Shown piece after piece: positions 1 through 7,408 of a DNA stretch of 64,000 nucleotides. The translations under genes were made by a program, and so were the position numbers. The DNA is taken from positions 1 through 64,000 of the forward strand of contig NZ_NKYE01000006.1 of NCBI RefSeq assembly GCF_002262875.1, written 5' to 3'. The DNA comes from Amycolatopsis antarctica (lineage in GTDB: Bacteria; Actinomycetota; Actinomycetes; Mycobacteriales; Pseudonocardiaceae). Numbering within the stretch: position 1 is the stretch's first letter; every line of letters starts with the position of its first letter. The notes under the pieces are model-generated. The model worked only from the letters and a program-made list of their open reading frames with translations, did no database searches and was not told the origin of the DNA.

Positions 1-102
1 ATCCGATTGATGGCCGCACGGCTAGCAGGCGAAAACGTCGAACCTCACGGCCCCATCGAGACCGAGGCAGCCCAACGCCTAGCAGACGACCTCACACCCT
101 GA
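1..102 (+). CDS. C-terminal end of an unknown protein (cut by window edge)
   Basis: The first reading frame is open from the window edge to a TGA at 100-102 and encodes the last 33 residues of a protein ending ...RLADDLTP. I do not recognise a family. Codon use (several CTA and GCA codons) is less GC-biased than in the housekeeping genes to the right, which fits its position beside a decayed integrative element. It could be the last gene of that element's cargo or simply a chance open frame; too little is visible to decide. Confidence 0.35.
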   Translation: MRLMAARLAGENVEPHGPIETEAAQRLADDLTP

Positions 103-103
103 C

Positions 104-483
104 CACCAAGGTTTCACCACACCCTCTAAGGCGCGGCTCGCTGATGCCGAGGCACGAGTGCGGTGGCATCAAGCGGCGATCGCGGCGGGTGTCGACCTGG
201 CTGCCGTCGTCGATGCCATCAATGACGCGCAAACCGAACGGGAGCCGCTCGGGCTGAGCTGGCGAGCATGCCCACGGCGCGCACGATCGGAAGAATCGAG
301 GTGTATGCGATGGTCGACTCGCTGGGCGATGTTGGCGCAGCGCTAGCCTAGGCGAACTCGGAGCGGCACGCGCCGTTATACGACAAGCTCGGGGCCGAAT
401 TGCGGTACGAACACGAAGAAGCGGCCGTCGATGTGACGACCGCTTCGCGTGTGGTTAGCGAGTGTGTCCGAGGGGGGACTTGA
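104..483 (+). pseudogene. Remnant of a large serine recombinase (C-terminal end only)
   Basis: An open stretch reading KARLADAEARVRWHQAAIAA and on through DAINDAQTEREPLG resembles the C-terminal helical region of large serine integrases. The match continues in a second frame from about base 253 (AELASMPTARTIG, then VYAMVDSLGDVGAALA), is broken by a TAG at 349-351, and resumes as YDKLGAELRYEHEEAAV before ending ...SECVRGGT at 481-483. One frameshift plus one nonsense codon make it a pseudogene. No catalytic N-terminal domain is present. The last codons read into the 3' end of the convergent tRNA-Leu, the usual geometry of an attachment site. Family assignment rests on recalled sequence pattern, not on a search. 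Confidence 0.6.
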
Positions 484-548
484 ACCCCCACGCCCGTTAA
501 GGGCACTAGCACCTCAAGCTAGCGCGTCTGCCATTCCGCCACTCGGAC
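465..548 (-). tRNA. tRNA-Leu (anticodon GAG)
   Basis: On the minus strand this forms an 84-nt class II tRNA. The acceptor stem GTCCGAG (5' end at 548) pairs with CTCGGAC (472-466), followed by discriminator A at 465. The anticodon stem CTAGC/GCTAG encloses the loop TTGAGGT, giving anticodon GAG. A long variable arm (GTGCCCTTAACGGGC region) and a T-arm with GTTCAAGTC are visible. CCA is not encoded. The 3' end is overlapped by the recombinase remnant on the opposite strand. Confidence 0.95.
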
Positions 549-649
549 TTGCTGGGACATAGAGTAACGGATCCCTGATCGGTCGTTCACCGGGGGGTGT
601 CGCGGGTCGACGGGCTGAACGGGTGGCGTCGGGGTGGTAGGAATGCCGG

Positions 650-1987
650 GTGAGCGAAGCGACCGAGAACCATGACTCTGCCCTGGACACCGCCTGTGCC
701 GAGGCGGTCACGCTGACCAGCGACCTGATCCGCATCGACAGCACCAACACGGGCGATCCGGACACGGTGGTGGGGGAGCGGGCCGCCGCGGAGTACGTCG
801 CCGAGAAGCTGACCGATGTGGGCTACGAGATCGCCTACGTGGAGTCCGGCGGAAAGAACCGGCACAACGTGATCGCCCGTCTGGAGGGCGCCGACCGTAG
901 CCGGGGTGCCCTGCTGATCCACGGCCACCTCGACGTCGTGCCCGCCGACCCGGCCGAATGGTCGGTGCACCCCTTCTCCGGCGCTGTCCAGGACGACTAC
1001 GTGTGGGGTCGGGGCGCGGTCGACATGAAGGACATGGTGGGCATGACGCTGGCGATCGCCCGCCACTACAAGCGGAACAGCATCGTCCCGCCCCGCGACA
1101 TCGTCTTCGCCTTCCTCGCCGACGAGGAGGCCGGCGGCCAGTACGGCGCGCAGTGGCTGGTCGACAACCGCCCCGAACTGTTCGAGGGCGTCACCGAGGC
1201 GATCAGCGAGGTCGGCGGCTTCTCCATCACGCTGAAGGACGGCGTGCGCGCCTACCTGATCGAGACCGCCGAGAAGGGCATCCGCTGGATGAAGCTGCGC
1301 GTGCGCGGCACCGCGGGTCACGGCTCGATGATCCACAACGACAACGCCGTCACCAAGCTCTCGGAGGCGGTGGCCCGCCTTGGTAATCACCGGTTCCCGC
1401 TGGTGCTCACCGACTCCGTCCGCGAGTTCCTGGCCGGGGTCACCGAGATCACCGGCTGGGATTTCCCGGAGGACGACATCGACGGCGCCGTCGCGAAACT
1501 GGGCAACATCTCGCGGATGATCGGTGCGACCCTGCGCGACACCGCGAACCCGACGATGCTCACCGCCGGGTACAAGTCGAACGTCATCCCCTCCGTGGCC
1601 GAGGCGGCCGTCGACTGCCGCGTGCTCCCCGGCCGGGTCGAAGCTTTCGACAGGGAGATCGCCGACATCCTCGGCCCGGACATCGAACGCGAATGGATGG
1701 AACTCCCGCCTGTCGAGACCACCTTCGACGGTGCCCTCGTCGACGCCATGACGGCGTCCGTGCTGGCCGAGGACCCCGGCGCCAAGACCCTGCCGTACAT
1801 GCTCTCCGGCGGCACCGATGCGAAGGCCTTCCAGAAGCTGGGCATTCGCAACTTCGGCTTCTCCCCGCTGCGATTGCCCGCCGACCTCGACTTCTCCGCC
1901 CTGTTCCACGGTGTGGACGAGCGGGTACCGGTCGACGCGCTCAAGTTCGGCACCCGGGTGCTGGATCGTTTCGTCCGCAGCGCGTGA
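650..1987 (+). CDS. M20 family metallopeptidase/amidohydrolase
   Basis: A 445-residue cytoplasmic di-zinc hydrolase of the M20/M25/M40 (ArgE/DapE/carboxypeptidase G2) superfamily. Metal and catalytic motifs are visible: HGHLDVVPA near residue 90 (His ligand and supporting Asp), GRGAVDMKD with the bridging Asp, and FLADEEAGG with the catalytic Glu pair. A dimerisation domain follows (VRGTAGHGSM) and the end carries GGTDAKAF and the final His ligand region FHGVDERVP. Substrate is not predictable; dipeptides or N-acyl amino acids are typical. The GTG start lies 6 nt after a TAGGAA box, so the mRNA is probably leaderless. A paralogue with the same motif order sits at 20518-21831. It is a single gene, convergent with the DUF5703 unit downstream. 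Confidence 0.9.
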   Translation: MSEATENHDSALDTACAEAVTLTSDLIRIDSTNTGDPDTVVGERAAAEYVAEKLTDVGYEIAYVESGGKNRHNVIARLEGADRSRGALLIHGHLDVVPADPAEWSVHPFSGAVQDDYVWGRGAVDMKDMVGMTLAIARHYKRNSIVPPRDIVFAFLADEEAGGQYGAQWLVDNRPELFEGVTEAISEVGGFSITLKDGVRAYLIETAEKGIRWMKLRVRGTAGHGSMIHNDNAVTKLSEAVARLGNHRFPLVLTDSVREFLAGVTEITGWDFPEDDIDGAVAKLGNISRMIGATLRDTANPTMLTAGYKSNVIPSVAEAAVDCRVLPGRVEAFDREIADILGPDIEREWMELPPVETTFDGALVDAMTASVLAEDPGAKTLPYMLSGGTDAKAFQKLGIRNFGFSPLRLPADLDFSALFHGVDERVPVDALKFGTRVLDRFVRSA

Positions 1988-2022
1988 CGGCCCGGTGACA
2001 CCCTTCCGCGCGGCGGGGCGGC

Positions 2023-2268
2023 CTAGGTGATCAATTCTGGCAGCCCCGCCGCGGCGAGTTGCCTGCGCCTGCGCAGCCAGATCCGCCGCGTTCCGTCCGG
2101 GTAGAGCCGGACGTTCGACAGCTCCCACCCGGTGAACTCGGCGTTGATGGAGAGCTGGGTCGCTGCCGACAGGCGGGAGATGCCCGGTGGCAGGCGCAGC
2201 CTCCGGTACTCCCACTTGTCGTCGTGATGAGACCCGTCCACCGCCCCGTCGCCTTCCACGTCACTCAT
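2023..2268 (-). CDS. DUF5703 family protein
   Basis: An 81-residue acidic-to-basic protein with the core KWEYRRLRLPPGISR...AATQLSINAEFTGWELSNVRLYPDGTRRIWLRRR. The WEYR start, central GWEL motif and LYPDGTR segment are characteristic of the small actinobacterial DUF5703 family, whose function is unknown. There is no signal peptide or membrane segment. Its ATG overlaps the stop codon of the upstream lipoprotein gene by 4 nt (ATGA), so the two are translationally coupled. I chose this ATG over longer upstream extensions because the overlap and the domain boundary agree. Confidence 0.8.
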   Translation of the reverse strand: MSDVEGDGAVDGSHHDDKWEYRRLRLPPGISRLSAATQLSINAEFTGWELSNVRLYPDGTRRIWLRRRRQLAAAGLPELIT

Positions 2269-3275
2269 GGTGCGATCACCTGAATCCCCTCTCCGGTGGC
2301 GGAACCGACCATGACCTGACCACTCCCGGCGTCGACAGTCACCGTGTCCGGCTGGCGGACCGTGGGGAACCGGAACCGCTCCACCGGCTCGCCACCGCCC
2401 ACATCGAACCCGACGACCTCGTTGCGTTCGGTGAGCGTCACCCACGCCAGGTCGCGGCGCTCGTCGTAGGCGATGCCGTACGGCCCGCCGGGCACCGGGT
2501 ACCGCTGCCGCAGCAGTAGCGGGTCGGCGGAGAAGGCGAGCAGTGCACCCGCCCGCGCGTCGGTGACCAGCACCCGCGCGTGCCTGTCGACGACGGCGTT
2601 GGCAGCCCCGTCGCCCGCCCGCAGACCCTCGTTGACCGTGCCCGCGTCCAGATCGACGTCGAACAGCGCGGTCCGCAACCGGTCCAGTACCACCGTTCGC
2701 CCACCGGGGGTGAACACGTCGTCGGCGCTGTACAGCTGCCCGGTGACGGACTTCGACACGCGATCGCCGTCGAGCACGTCGACCGCCTTGCGGTCGCGTA
2801 CCGACACCAGTGTCCGGTCGCCGGTCGCCGCCGTGCCGGATGGCTGTCCGGCTACCGGCACGGTGCTCAGCGCACCGTCGCCGGCGCTGATCCGAGCCAG
2901 GGCGCCCGCGCCCGGCAACGCCGCCAGGAAGCCCTCGCCGGTGGCGTCGAGGGAGTCCGCCCGCCCCGGCAGCGGCACCGAACGCGGGGGAGCGGACAGC
3001 TCGTCCAGTGGGTACAGCAGCATCGCGGGCGGACCGTCAACGGCGACACCGAGGGTCCTGCTGCCGGGGTGGACCGCCATCGCGGTGGCCGCACCCGCGG
3101 CGAGAACCGTGCCGCCGGGCGGGGTCGCGACGGGAGGGGCGGCGGCCGGGGCGACCGCCACCGGGTCGGCGACGAGCTGCAGATCGTCGCCCCCGCCCTG
3201 TTCGCCGGCACACGCGGTGACGGTCAGCGCGCAGGCGAGCGGGATCGCGAGCAGAGCAGCGGCGCGCCCTCGCAC
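2265..3275 (-). CDS. Lipoprotein with YncE-like beta-propeller domain
   Basis: A 336-residue exported lipoprotein. The start region VRGRAAALLAIPLACALTVT leads to a lipobox VTAC, followed by an alanine/proline-rich linker and then repeated blade-like segments (GSRTLGVAVDG, GDRTLVSVRDRKAVDVLDGD, GRTVVLDRLRTALFDVDL, YDERRDLAWVTLTERNEVVGFDV) typical of a seven-blade YncE/SMP-30-type propeller. I chose GTG at 3275 because GGAGG lies 7 nt upstream and the signal peptide then begins correctly; an upstream ATG would put 23 polar residues before it. Function is unknown; a ligand-binding or scaffolding role at the outer membrane surface is inference. It is translationally coupled to the downstream DUF5703 gene. 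Confidence 0.8.
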   Translation of the reverse strand: MRGRAAALLAIPLACALTVTACAGEQGGGDDLQLVADPVAVAPAAAPPVATPPGGTVLAAGAATAMAVHPGSRTLGVAVDGPPAMLLYPLDELSAPPRSVPLPGRADSLDATGEGFLAALPGAGALARISAGDGALSTVPVAGQPSGTAATGDRTLVSVRDRKAVDVLDGDRVSKSVTGQLYSADDVFTPGGRTVVLDRLRTALFDVDLDAGTVNEGLRAGDGAANAVVDRHARVLVTDARAGALLAFSADPLLLRQRYPVPGGPYGIAYDERRDLAWVTLTERNEVVGFDVGGGEPVERFRFPTVRQPDTVTVDAGSGQVMVGSATGEGIQVIAP

Positions 3276-3362
3276 AGTGGTGCCTCCGGTGGTCCTGCGG
3301 TGTTCGGTCGCTTCCAGCATCCCCCAGGATCCCCGAGCCGTCACGTGGATGTCACCCGCGGC

Positions 3363-4328
3363 TCATTTCGGCCATCGCTCCGGGTAGCCGAAATCGATGC
3401 CGCTCACGTCGTCGAGGGCGGCCTTGATCGCGGGTGGCAGGGTGATCTCGTCGGCAGCCAGGGAGCCGGTGAGCTGACCGGTGTCACGGGCGCCGACGAC
3501 CGGCGCGACGACTCCCGGCCGGTCCCGGACCCAGGCAAGGGCGACGACAAGAGGCGAGGTGCCGAGACCGTCGGCCGCCGTGGCGACGGCCTCGACGATG
3601 CGAGCCGCCCGGTCGGTGCGGTGCTGCTCGACGTAACCGGCGTAGGTGCCGGAGGCGCCGCGCGAGTCGGCGGGCGTGCCGGAGCGGTACTTTCCGGTGA
3701 GCACGCCGCGGCCGAGCGGCGCCCATGGCAGCAGTCCGATCCCGTGGTGCGCGGCGGCGGGGACGACCTCGCGTTCCACACCTCGCTGCACGAGCGAGTA
3801 CTCGACCTGGCTGGACACGATCGGATTCGTGGTGCGCGAGGCCGCCGCCGTCGCGAGCTGCCAGCCGGAGTAGTTGGACACGCCCACATAGCGGACTTTG
3901 CCGCTGCCGACGGCGAAGTCCAGCGCCGCAAGGGTTTCCTCGATCGGTACGGTGCCGTCCCAGGCGTGAAGCTGCCACAGGTCGACGTGGTCCACGCCGA
4001 GCCTGCGCAGCGAACCGTCCAAAGCGGACAGCAGGGCGCCACGCGAGGCGCCGCCACCGAAGGGCCCCTCGGTCCGGCGCGCCACCGCTTTCGTGGCCAG
4101 CACGACATCGTCCCGCGGAACCAGGTCGCCGAGCAGGGATCCGAGCACCCGTTCGCTCTCGCCCTCGCCGTAGATGTCGGCGGTGTCGACGAGTGTTCCG
4201 CCGGCGTCGATGAACGCCACGAGCTGACTGGCGGCCTCCTCGGGATCGGTATCCGTGCCCCAGGACATCGTGCCGAGGGCCATTCGGGACACGCGCAGTC
4301 CCGACCGCCCGAGCCGTCGCTGTTCCAT
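3363..4328 (-). CDS. Aldo/keto reductase
   Basis: A 321-residue NADP(H)-dependent oxidoreductase with the (beta/alpha)8 aldo/keto reductase fold. All four catalytic residues are visible: Asp in DTADIYGEGESE, Tyr in the same motif, Lys in VLATKAVARR, and His in DLWQLHAWD. The N-terminus MEQRRLGRSGLRVSRMALGT is the standard beta-hairpin. Substrate cannot be predicted. The ATG at 4328 follows a TAGTGT box by 6 nt, which supports a leaderless transcript; a TTG 6 nt earlier is the only in-frame alternative. It diverges from the LLM oxidoreductase across a 53-bp tandem repeat, so both may share control from that region. Confidence 0.92.
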   Translation of the reverse strand: MEQRRLGRSGLRVSRMALGTMSWGTDTDPEEAASQLVAFIDAGGTLVDTADIYGEGESERVLGSLLGDLVPRDDVVLATKAVARRTEGPFGGGASRGALLSALDGSLRRLGVDHVDLWQLHAWDGTVPIEETLAALDFAVGSGKVRYVGVSNYSGWQLATAAASRTTNPIVSSQVEYSLVQRGVEREVVPAAAHHGIGLLPWAPLGRGVLTGKYRSGTPADSRGASGTYAGYVEQHRTDRAARIVEAVATAADGLGTSPLVVALAWVRDRPGVVAPVVGARDTGQLTGSLAADEITLPPAIKAALDDVSGIDFGYPERWPK

Positions 4329-4338
4329 GCCCAAACAC

Positions 4339-4497
4339 TAGACGGGCGCGCAGCGCCTCCATTGAGGGTGGTGGTGGGTGACGGTGTGGGCTAGACGGGC
4401 GCGCAGCGCCTCCATTGAGGGTGGTGGTGGGTGACGGTGTGGGCTAGACGGGTGCGCAGCGTCTCGGTTGAGGGTGGTGGTGGGTGACGGTGCGGGG
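4339..4497. repeat. 53-bp direct tandem repeat, three copies plus a decayed fourth
   Basis: Copies begin at 4339, 4392 and 4445. The first two are identical over 53 bp; the third differs at about six positions, and a further degenerate start (GGGTGCGGAGCGTC) follows at about 4502. Each unit contains GTGGTGGTGGGTGACGGTG. The array fills the divergent intergenic space between the aldo/keto reductase and the LLM oxidoreductase, including both probable -35 regions. Confidence 0.95.
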
Positions 4498-4543
4498 ATG
4501 GCGGGTGCGGAGCGTCCGGGGCTCCCCGTTAGTGTCGGCGTCC

Positions 4544-5590
4544 GTGCGATTGGGACTGAATCTCGGATACTGGGGCGCGGGTAACGACGCGTCGAATCTG
4601 GCGCTCGCCAGGCATGCGGACACCCTGGGCTTTTCCGTGGTGTGGGTGGCCGAGGCGTACGGCTCGGACGCTCCGACGGTGCTGTCCTGGATCGCCGCGC
4701 AGACCACCTCGGTGGACGTCGGCAGCGCGGTGTTCCAGATCCCGGCCCGGACGCCCGCGACGACGGCGATGACCGCCGCGACACTGGACACCCTGTCCGG
4801 TGGCCGGTTCCGGCTGGGCCTGGGCGTGTCGGGGCCGCAGGTGTCCGAGGGCTGGCACGGCGTGCGTTTCGACAAGCCGCTCGGCCGGACGAGGGAGTAC
4901 GTGGACGTGGTCCGGATGGCGCTGCGCCGCGAGCGGGTGCGCTACGAGGGCGAGCACTTTCGGCTCCCGCTGCCGGACGGACCCGGCAAGGCACTGGCAC
5001 TGACGGTGCATCCGGTCCGGGAGCACATTCCCACCTATCTCGCGGCGATCGGGCCGAAGAACCTGGAACTGACCGGGGAGATCGCGGACGGCTGGCTGCC
5101 GGTCTTCTACTCGCCGGAGCACGCGCACGAGCAGCTCGGCCATGTGCGGGCGGGCGCGGACAGGGCGGGACGTTCACTGGACGGCTTCGACGTGGCGCCG
5201 ACGGTGCCGCTGGTGGTGGGCGAGGACTGGCGCGCCTGCGCCGACGCGGTCCGCGCGTACGCGGCCCTGTACCTGGGTGGAATGGGCAGCAGGGACAACA
5301 ACTTCTACAACCGGCTGGCGGCCCGGATGGGTTTTGAGAAAGAGGCCGCGCAGGTGCAGGAGAAGTACCTCGCCAGGGACTACGCGGGCGCGATGAGCGC
5401 GGTGCCGCTGGAGTTCGTGGACGCGACCTCGCTGCTGGGACCGAAGGAGCGGATCGCGCAGCGGTTGTCGGCGCTGGCCGAGTCCGGCGTCACCACGGTC
5501 AATGTCGCGATGCACGGAGCCTCGGAGGAGGCGGGCATGGCCTCGCTGCGTACCGCGGTCGAGGCACTGGAACTGGCGGGGGTCGCCTGA
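4544..5590 (+). CDS. LLM class F420-dependent oxidoreductase
   Basis: A 348-residue luciferase-like monooxygenase-fold protein. The start [20 protein letters not shown], the strand [20 protein letters not shown] and the segment [24 protein letters not shown] are typical of F420-dependent LLM enzymes (the LLM_F420 subgroup common in actinomycetes). These use reduced F420 or oxidise substrates with F420; the substrate here is unknown. I chose GTG at 4544 because TAGTGT (4530-4535) lies 8 nt upstream and the family N-terminus begins there. The stop at 5588-5590 is 1 nt from the uppP start, so the two genes are almost certainly co-transcribed. Confidence 0.9.
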   Translation: MRLGLNLGYWGAGNDASNLALARHADTLGFSVVWVAEAYGSDAPTVLSWIAAQTTSVDVGSAVFQIPARTPATTAMTAATLDTLSGGRFRLGLGVSGPQVSEGWHGVRFDKPLGRTREYVDVVRMALRRERVRYEGEHFRLPLPDGPGKALALTVHPVREHIPTYLAAIGPKNLELTGEIADGWLPVFYSPEHAHEQLGHVRAGADRAGRSLDGFDVAPTVPLVVGEDWRACADAVRAYAALYLGGMGSRDNNFYNRLAARMGFEKEAAQVQEKYLARDYAGAMSAVPLEFVDATSLLGPKERIAQRLSALAESGVTTVNVAMHGASEEAGMASLRTAVEALELAGVA

Positions 5591-5591
5591 G

Positions 5592-6428
5592 ATGGGCTGG
5601 TTCGAAGCGATCGTTCTCGGTGTGGTGCAGGGACTCACCGAGTTCCTGCCGATCTCGTCCAGCGCGCACCTGCGGGTGACGGCGGCGCTGGCGGGCTGGG
5701 GTGATCCGGGTGCCGCGTTCACGGCGGTCACCCAGATCGGCACCGAGCTGGCGGTGGTCCTGTTCTTCGCGCAGAAGATCGGCCGCATCCTGGTGGCCTG
5801 GTTCTTCTCACTGTACAAAAAGGACTGGCGCGGTCATCCGGATGCGCGGATGGGCTGGCTCATCATCCTCGGTTCGCTGCCGATCGTGCTGCTGGGCCTG
5901 CTGTTCCAGGACATGATCGACAGCGCGTTCCGCGACCTGCGGATCACCGCGACGATGCTGATCGTGTTCGGCCTGCTGCTCTGGTACGCCGACCGGTACG
6001 GCAAGCAGGATCGCGATCTCGACCATCTGAACGTCCGGCACGGGCTGGGCTACGGGTTCGCGCAGGCACTCGCGCTGATTCCCGGCGTCTCCCGGTCCGG
6101 CGGCACGATCACGGCGGGCAGGCTGCTCGGCTACAAGCGTACCGAGGCCGCCGAGTACGCGTTCCTGCTGGCGGTGCCGGCGGTGTTCGGTTCGGGTATC
6201 TACAAGCTCACCGACATCGGTGGCGAGGGCAGCCCGGCCTGGGGTCCGACGATCGTCGCGACGGTGGTGGCGTTCGGTGTCGGCTACGCGGTGATCGCCT
6301 GGCTGATGAACTACATCAAGAAGAAGAGTTTCCTGCCCTTCGTGATCTACCGGATCGCCCTCGGCGTGTTGCTGTTCGTGCTGGTGTTCACCGGTGTTCT
6401 CGACCCGGACGAGGGGCCGGTCGGCTGA
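5592..6428 (+). CDS. uppP: Undecaprenyl-diphosphate phosphatase
   Basis: A 278-residue integral membrane protein of the BacA/UppP family that dephosphorylates undecaprenyl diphosphate to recycle the lipid carrier for peptidoglycan and other envelope polymers. Both signature motifs are present: the Glu-rich loop [17 protein letters not shown] at residues 14-30 and [10 protein letters not shown] near residue 165. About eight hydrophobic segments are seen, and the length is normal for the family. The ATG follows the LLM stop by 1 nt. A histidine phosphatase follows at 6484. In Mycobacterium the same pair continues directly into DUF3090 and SCO1664-type genes; here those lie at 35.1 kb. Confidence 0.95.
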   Translation: MGWFEAIVLGVVQGLTEFLPISSSAHLRVTAALAGWGDPGAAFTAVTQIGTELAVVLFFAQKIGRILVAWFFSLYKKDWRGHPDARMGWLIILGSLPIVLLGLLFQDMIDSAFRDLRITATMLIVFGLLLWYADRYGKQDRDLDHLNVRHGLGYGFAQALALIPGVSRSGGTITAGRLLGYKRTEAAEYAFLLAVPAVFGSGIYKLTDIGGEGSPAWGPTIVATVVAFGVGYAVIAWLMNYIKKKSFLPFVIYRIALGVLLFVLVFTGVLDPDEGPVG

Positions 6429-6483
6429 ACGGCGGAAATGCCGGATCCGTGCCCCGGCCGCGCTGACCATCTAGGGTGACGGT

Positions 6484-7203
6484 GTGAGCACGGTGATCTT
6501 GCTGCGGCACGGACGCTCCACGGCGAACGGCAGGGGGGTGCTGGCCGGGCGCGCCCCCAAGGTGGCGCTCGACGACACCGGCCGCGACCAGGCGCGGGAA
6601 CTGGTGCGCAGGCTGGCCGGGGTGCCACTGGCCGAGCTGGTCGTCTCGCCGATGCTGCGCTGCAAGCAGACCGTCGCGCCGCTGGTGGCCGAACGGGAGC
6701 TTCCGCGCACGGTGGAGCCCCGGCTGTCCGAAGTGGATTACGGGGAGTGGACCGGGCGGGAGATCCGCACGCTGGTGAAGGAACCGCTGTGGCGTGTGGT
6801 GCAGGCGCATCCGTCGGCGGCGGTGTTCCCCGGTGGTGAGGGCCTCGCCGCGATGCAGGCGCGCGCCGTCGCGGCGATACGGGAGCACGATGCCCGGATC
6901 ACCGCCGAGCACGGTGACCACGCCGTATGGGTGGCGTGCAGCCACGGCGACGTGATCAAGTCGCTGCTGGCCGACGCGCTCGGCCAGCATCTCGATGCGT
7001 TCCAGCGGATCGTCGTGGATCCGGCGTCGATCTCGGTGATCCGCTATACCGAGACGCGCCCGTTCCTGCTGCGTACCAACGACCACGGCGGTGACCTCGC
7101 CGGGATCGTGCCCCCGCCGCCGAAAGCGAAGCGCCGCAAGAGATCCGCGGCGCCGAACGCCTCGGCCAGCGACGCCGTTCCCGGCGGCGACACCGGTCGT
7201 TAG
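6484..7203 (+). CDS. Histidine phosphatase (MSMEG_4193 family phosphomutase-like)
   Basis: A 239-residue histidine phosphatase superfamily protein. The phosphoacceptor motif LLRHGRSTANGRGVLAGR lies at residues 5-22, and the second catalytic His is in WVACSHGDVIKSLLADAL. The FPGGEGLAAMQARAVAAI segment and a basic Lys/Arg-rich C-terminal tail (KAKRRKRSAAP) match the actinobacterial MSMEG_4193 family. The physiological substrate is not established from sequence. GTG at 6484 follows a TAGGGT box by 6 nt, so it probably has its own leaderless promoter despite lying 55 nt after uppP. Confidence 0.88.
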   Translation: MSTVILLRHGRSTANGRGVLAGRAPKVALDDTGRDQARELVRRLAGVPLAELVVSPMLRCKQTVAPLVAERELPRTVEPRLSEVDYGEWTGREIRTLVKEPLWRVVQAHPSAAVFPGGEGLAAMQARAVAAIREHDARITAEHGDHAVWVACSHGDVIKSLLADALGQHLDAFQRIVVDPASISVIRYTETRPFLLRTNDHGGDLAGIVPPPPKAKRRKRSAAPNASASDAVPGGDTGR

Positions 7204-7408
7204 CCGTGTTCGAGCAGGACGTCGCGCCGCTCTTCTGTGCGTTCGAGGTTCTCGTCCGGACGGAATGACCGCATCCGCGTCCTGTGGCCGGTACGTGGCC
7301 GCGGATCGTGGTTCGAGTCCTGGTCCACCTGCCGCGCGGGCGTGAGAAGTAGGGTTGGCCGGTGCCCGCGGTTCGCGGTGCGTGGACGAGGACGAGGAGC
7401 GCGATCCG

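Noticed and set aside
587..2215. 542-codon minus-strand open frame opposite the first M20 gene
   Set aside because: Antisense shadow of a gene with intact catalytic motifs on the plus strand.
4339..4497. CRISPR array interpretation of the 53-bp repeats
   Set aside because: The units are directly contiguous with no unique spacers, and no cas genes are present.
7308..7329. tRNA-like T-arm (GGTTCGAGTCC) between the histidine phosphatase and M3 genes
   Set aside because: Only the loop and two stem pairs match. No complementary acceptor strand or anticodon arm is found upstream, so it is not a tRNA.
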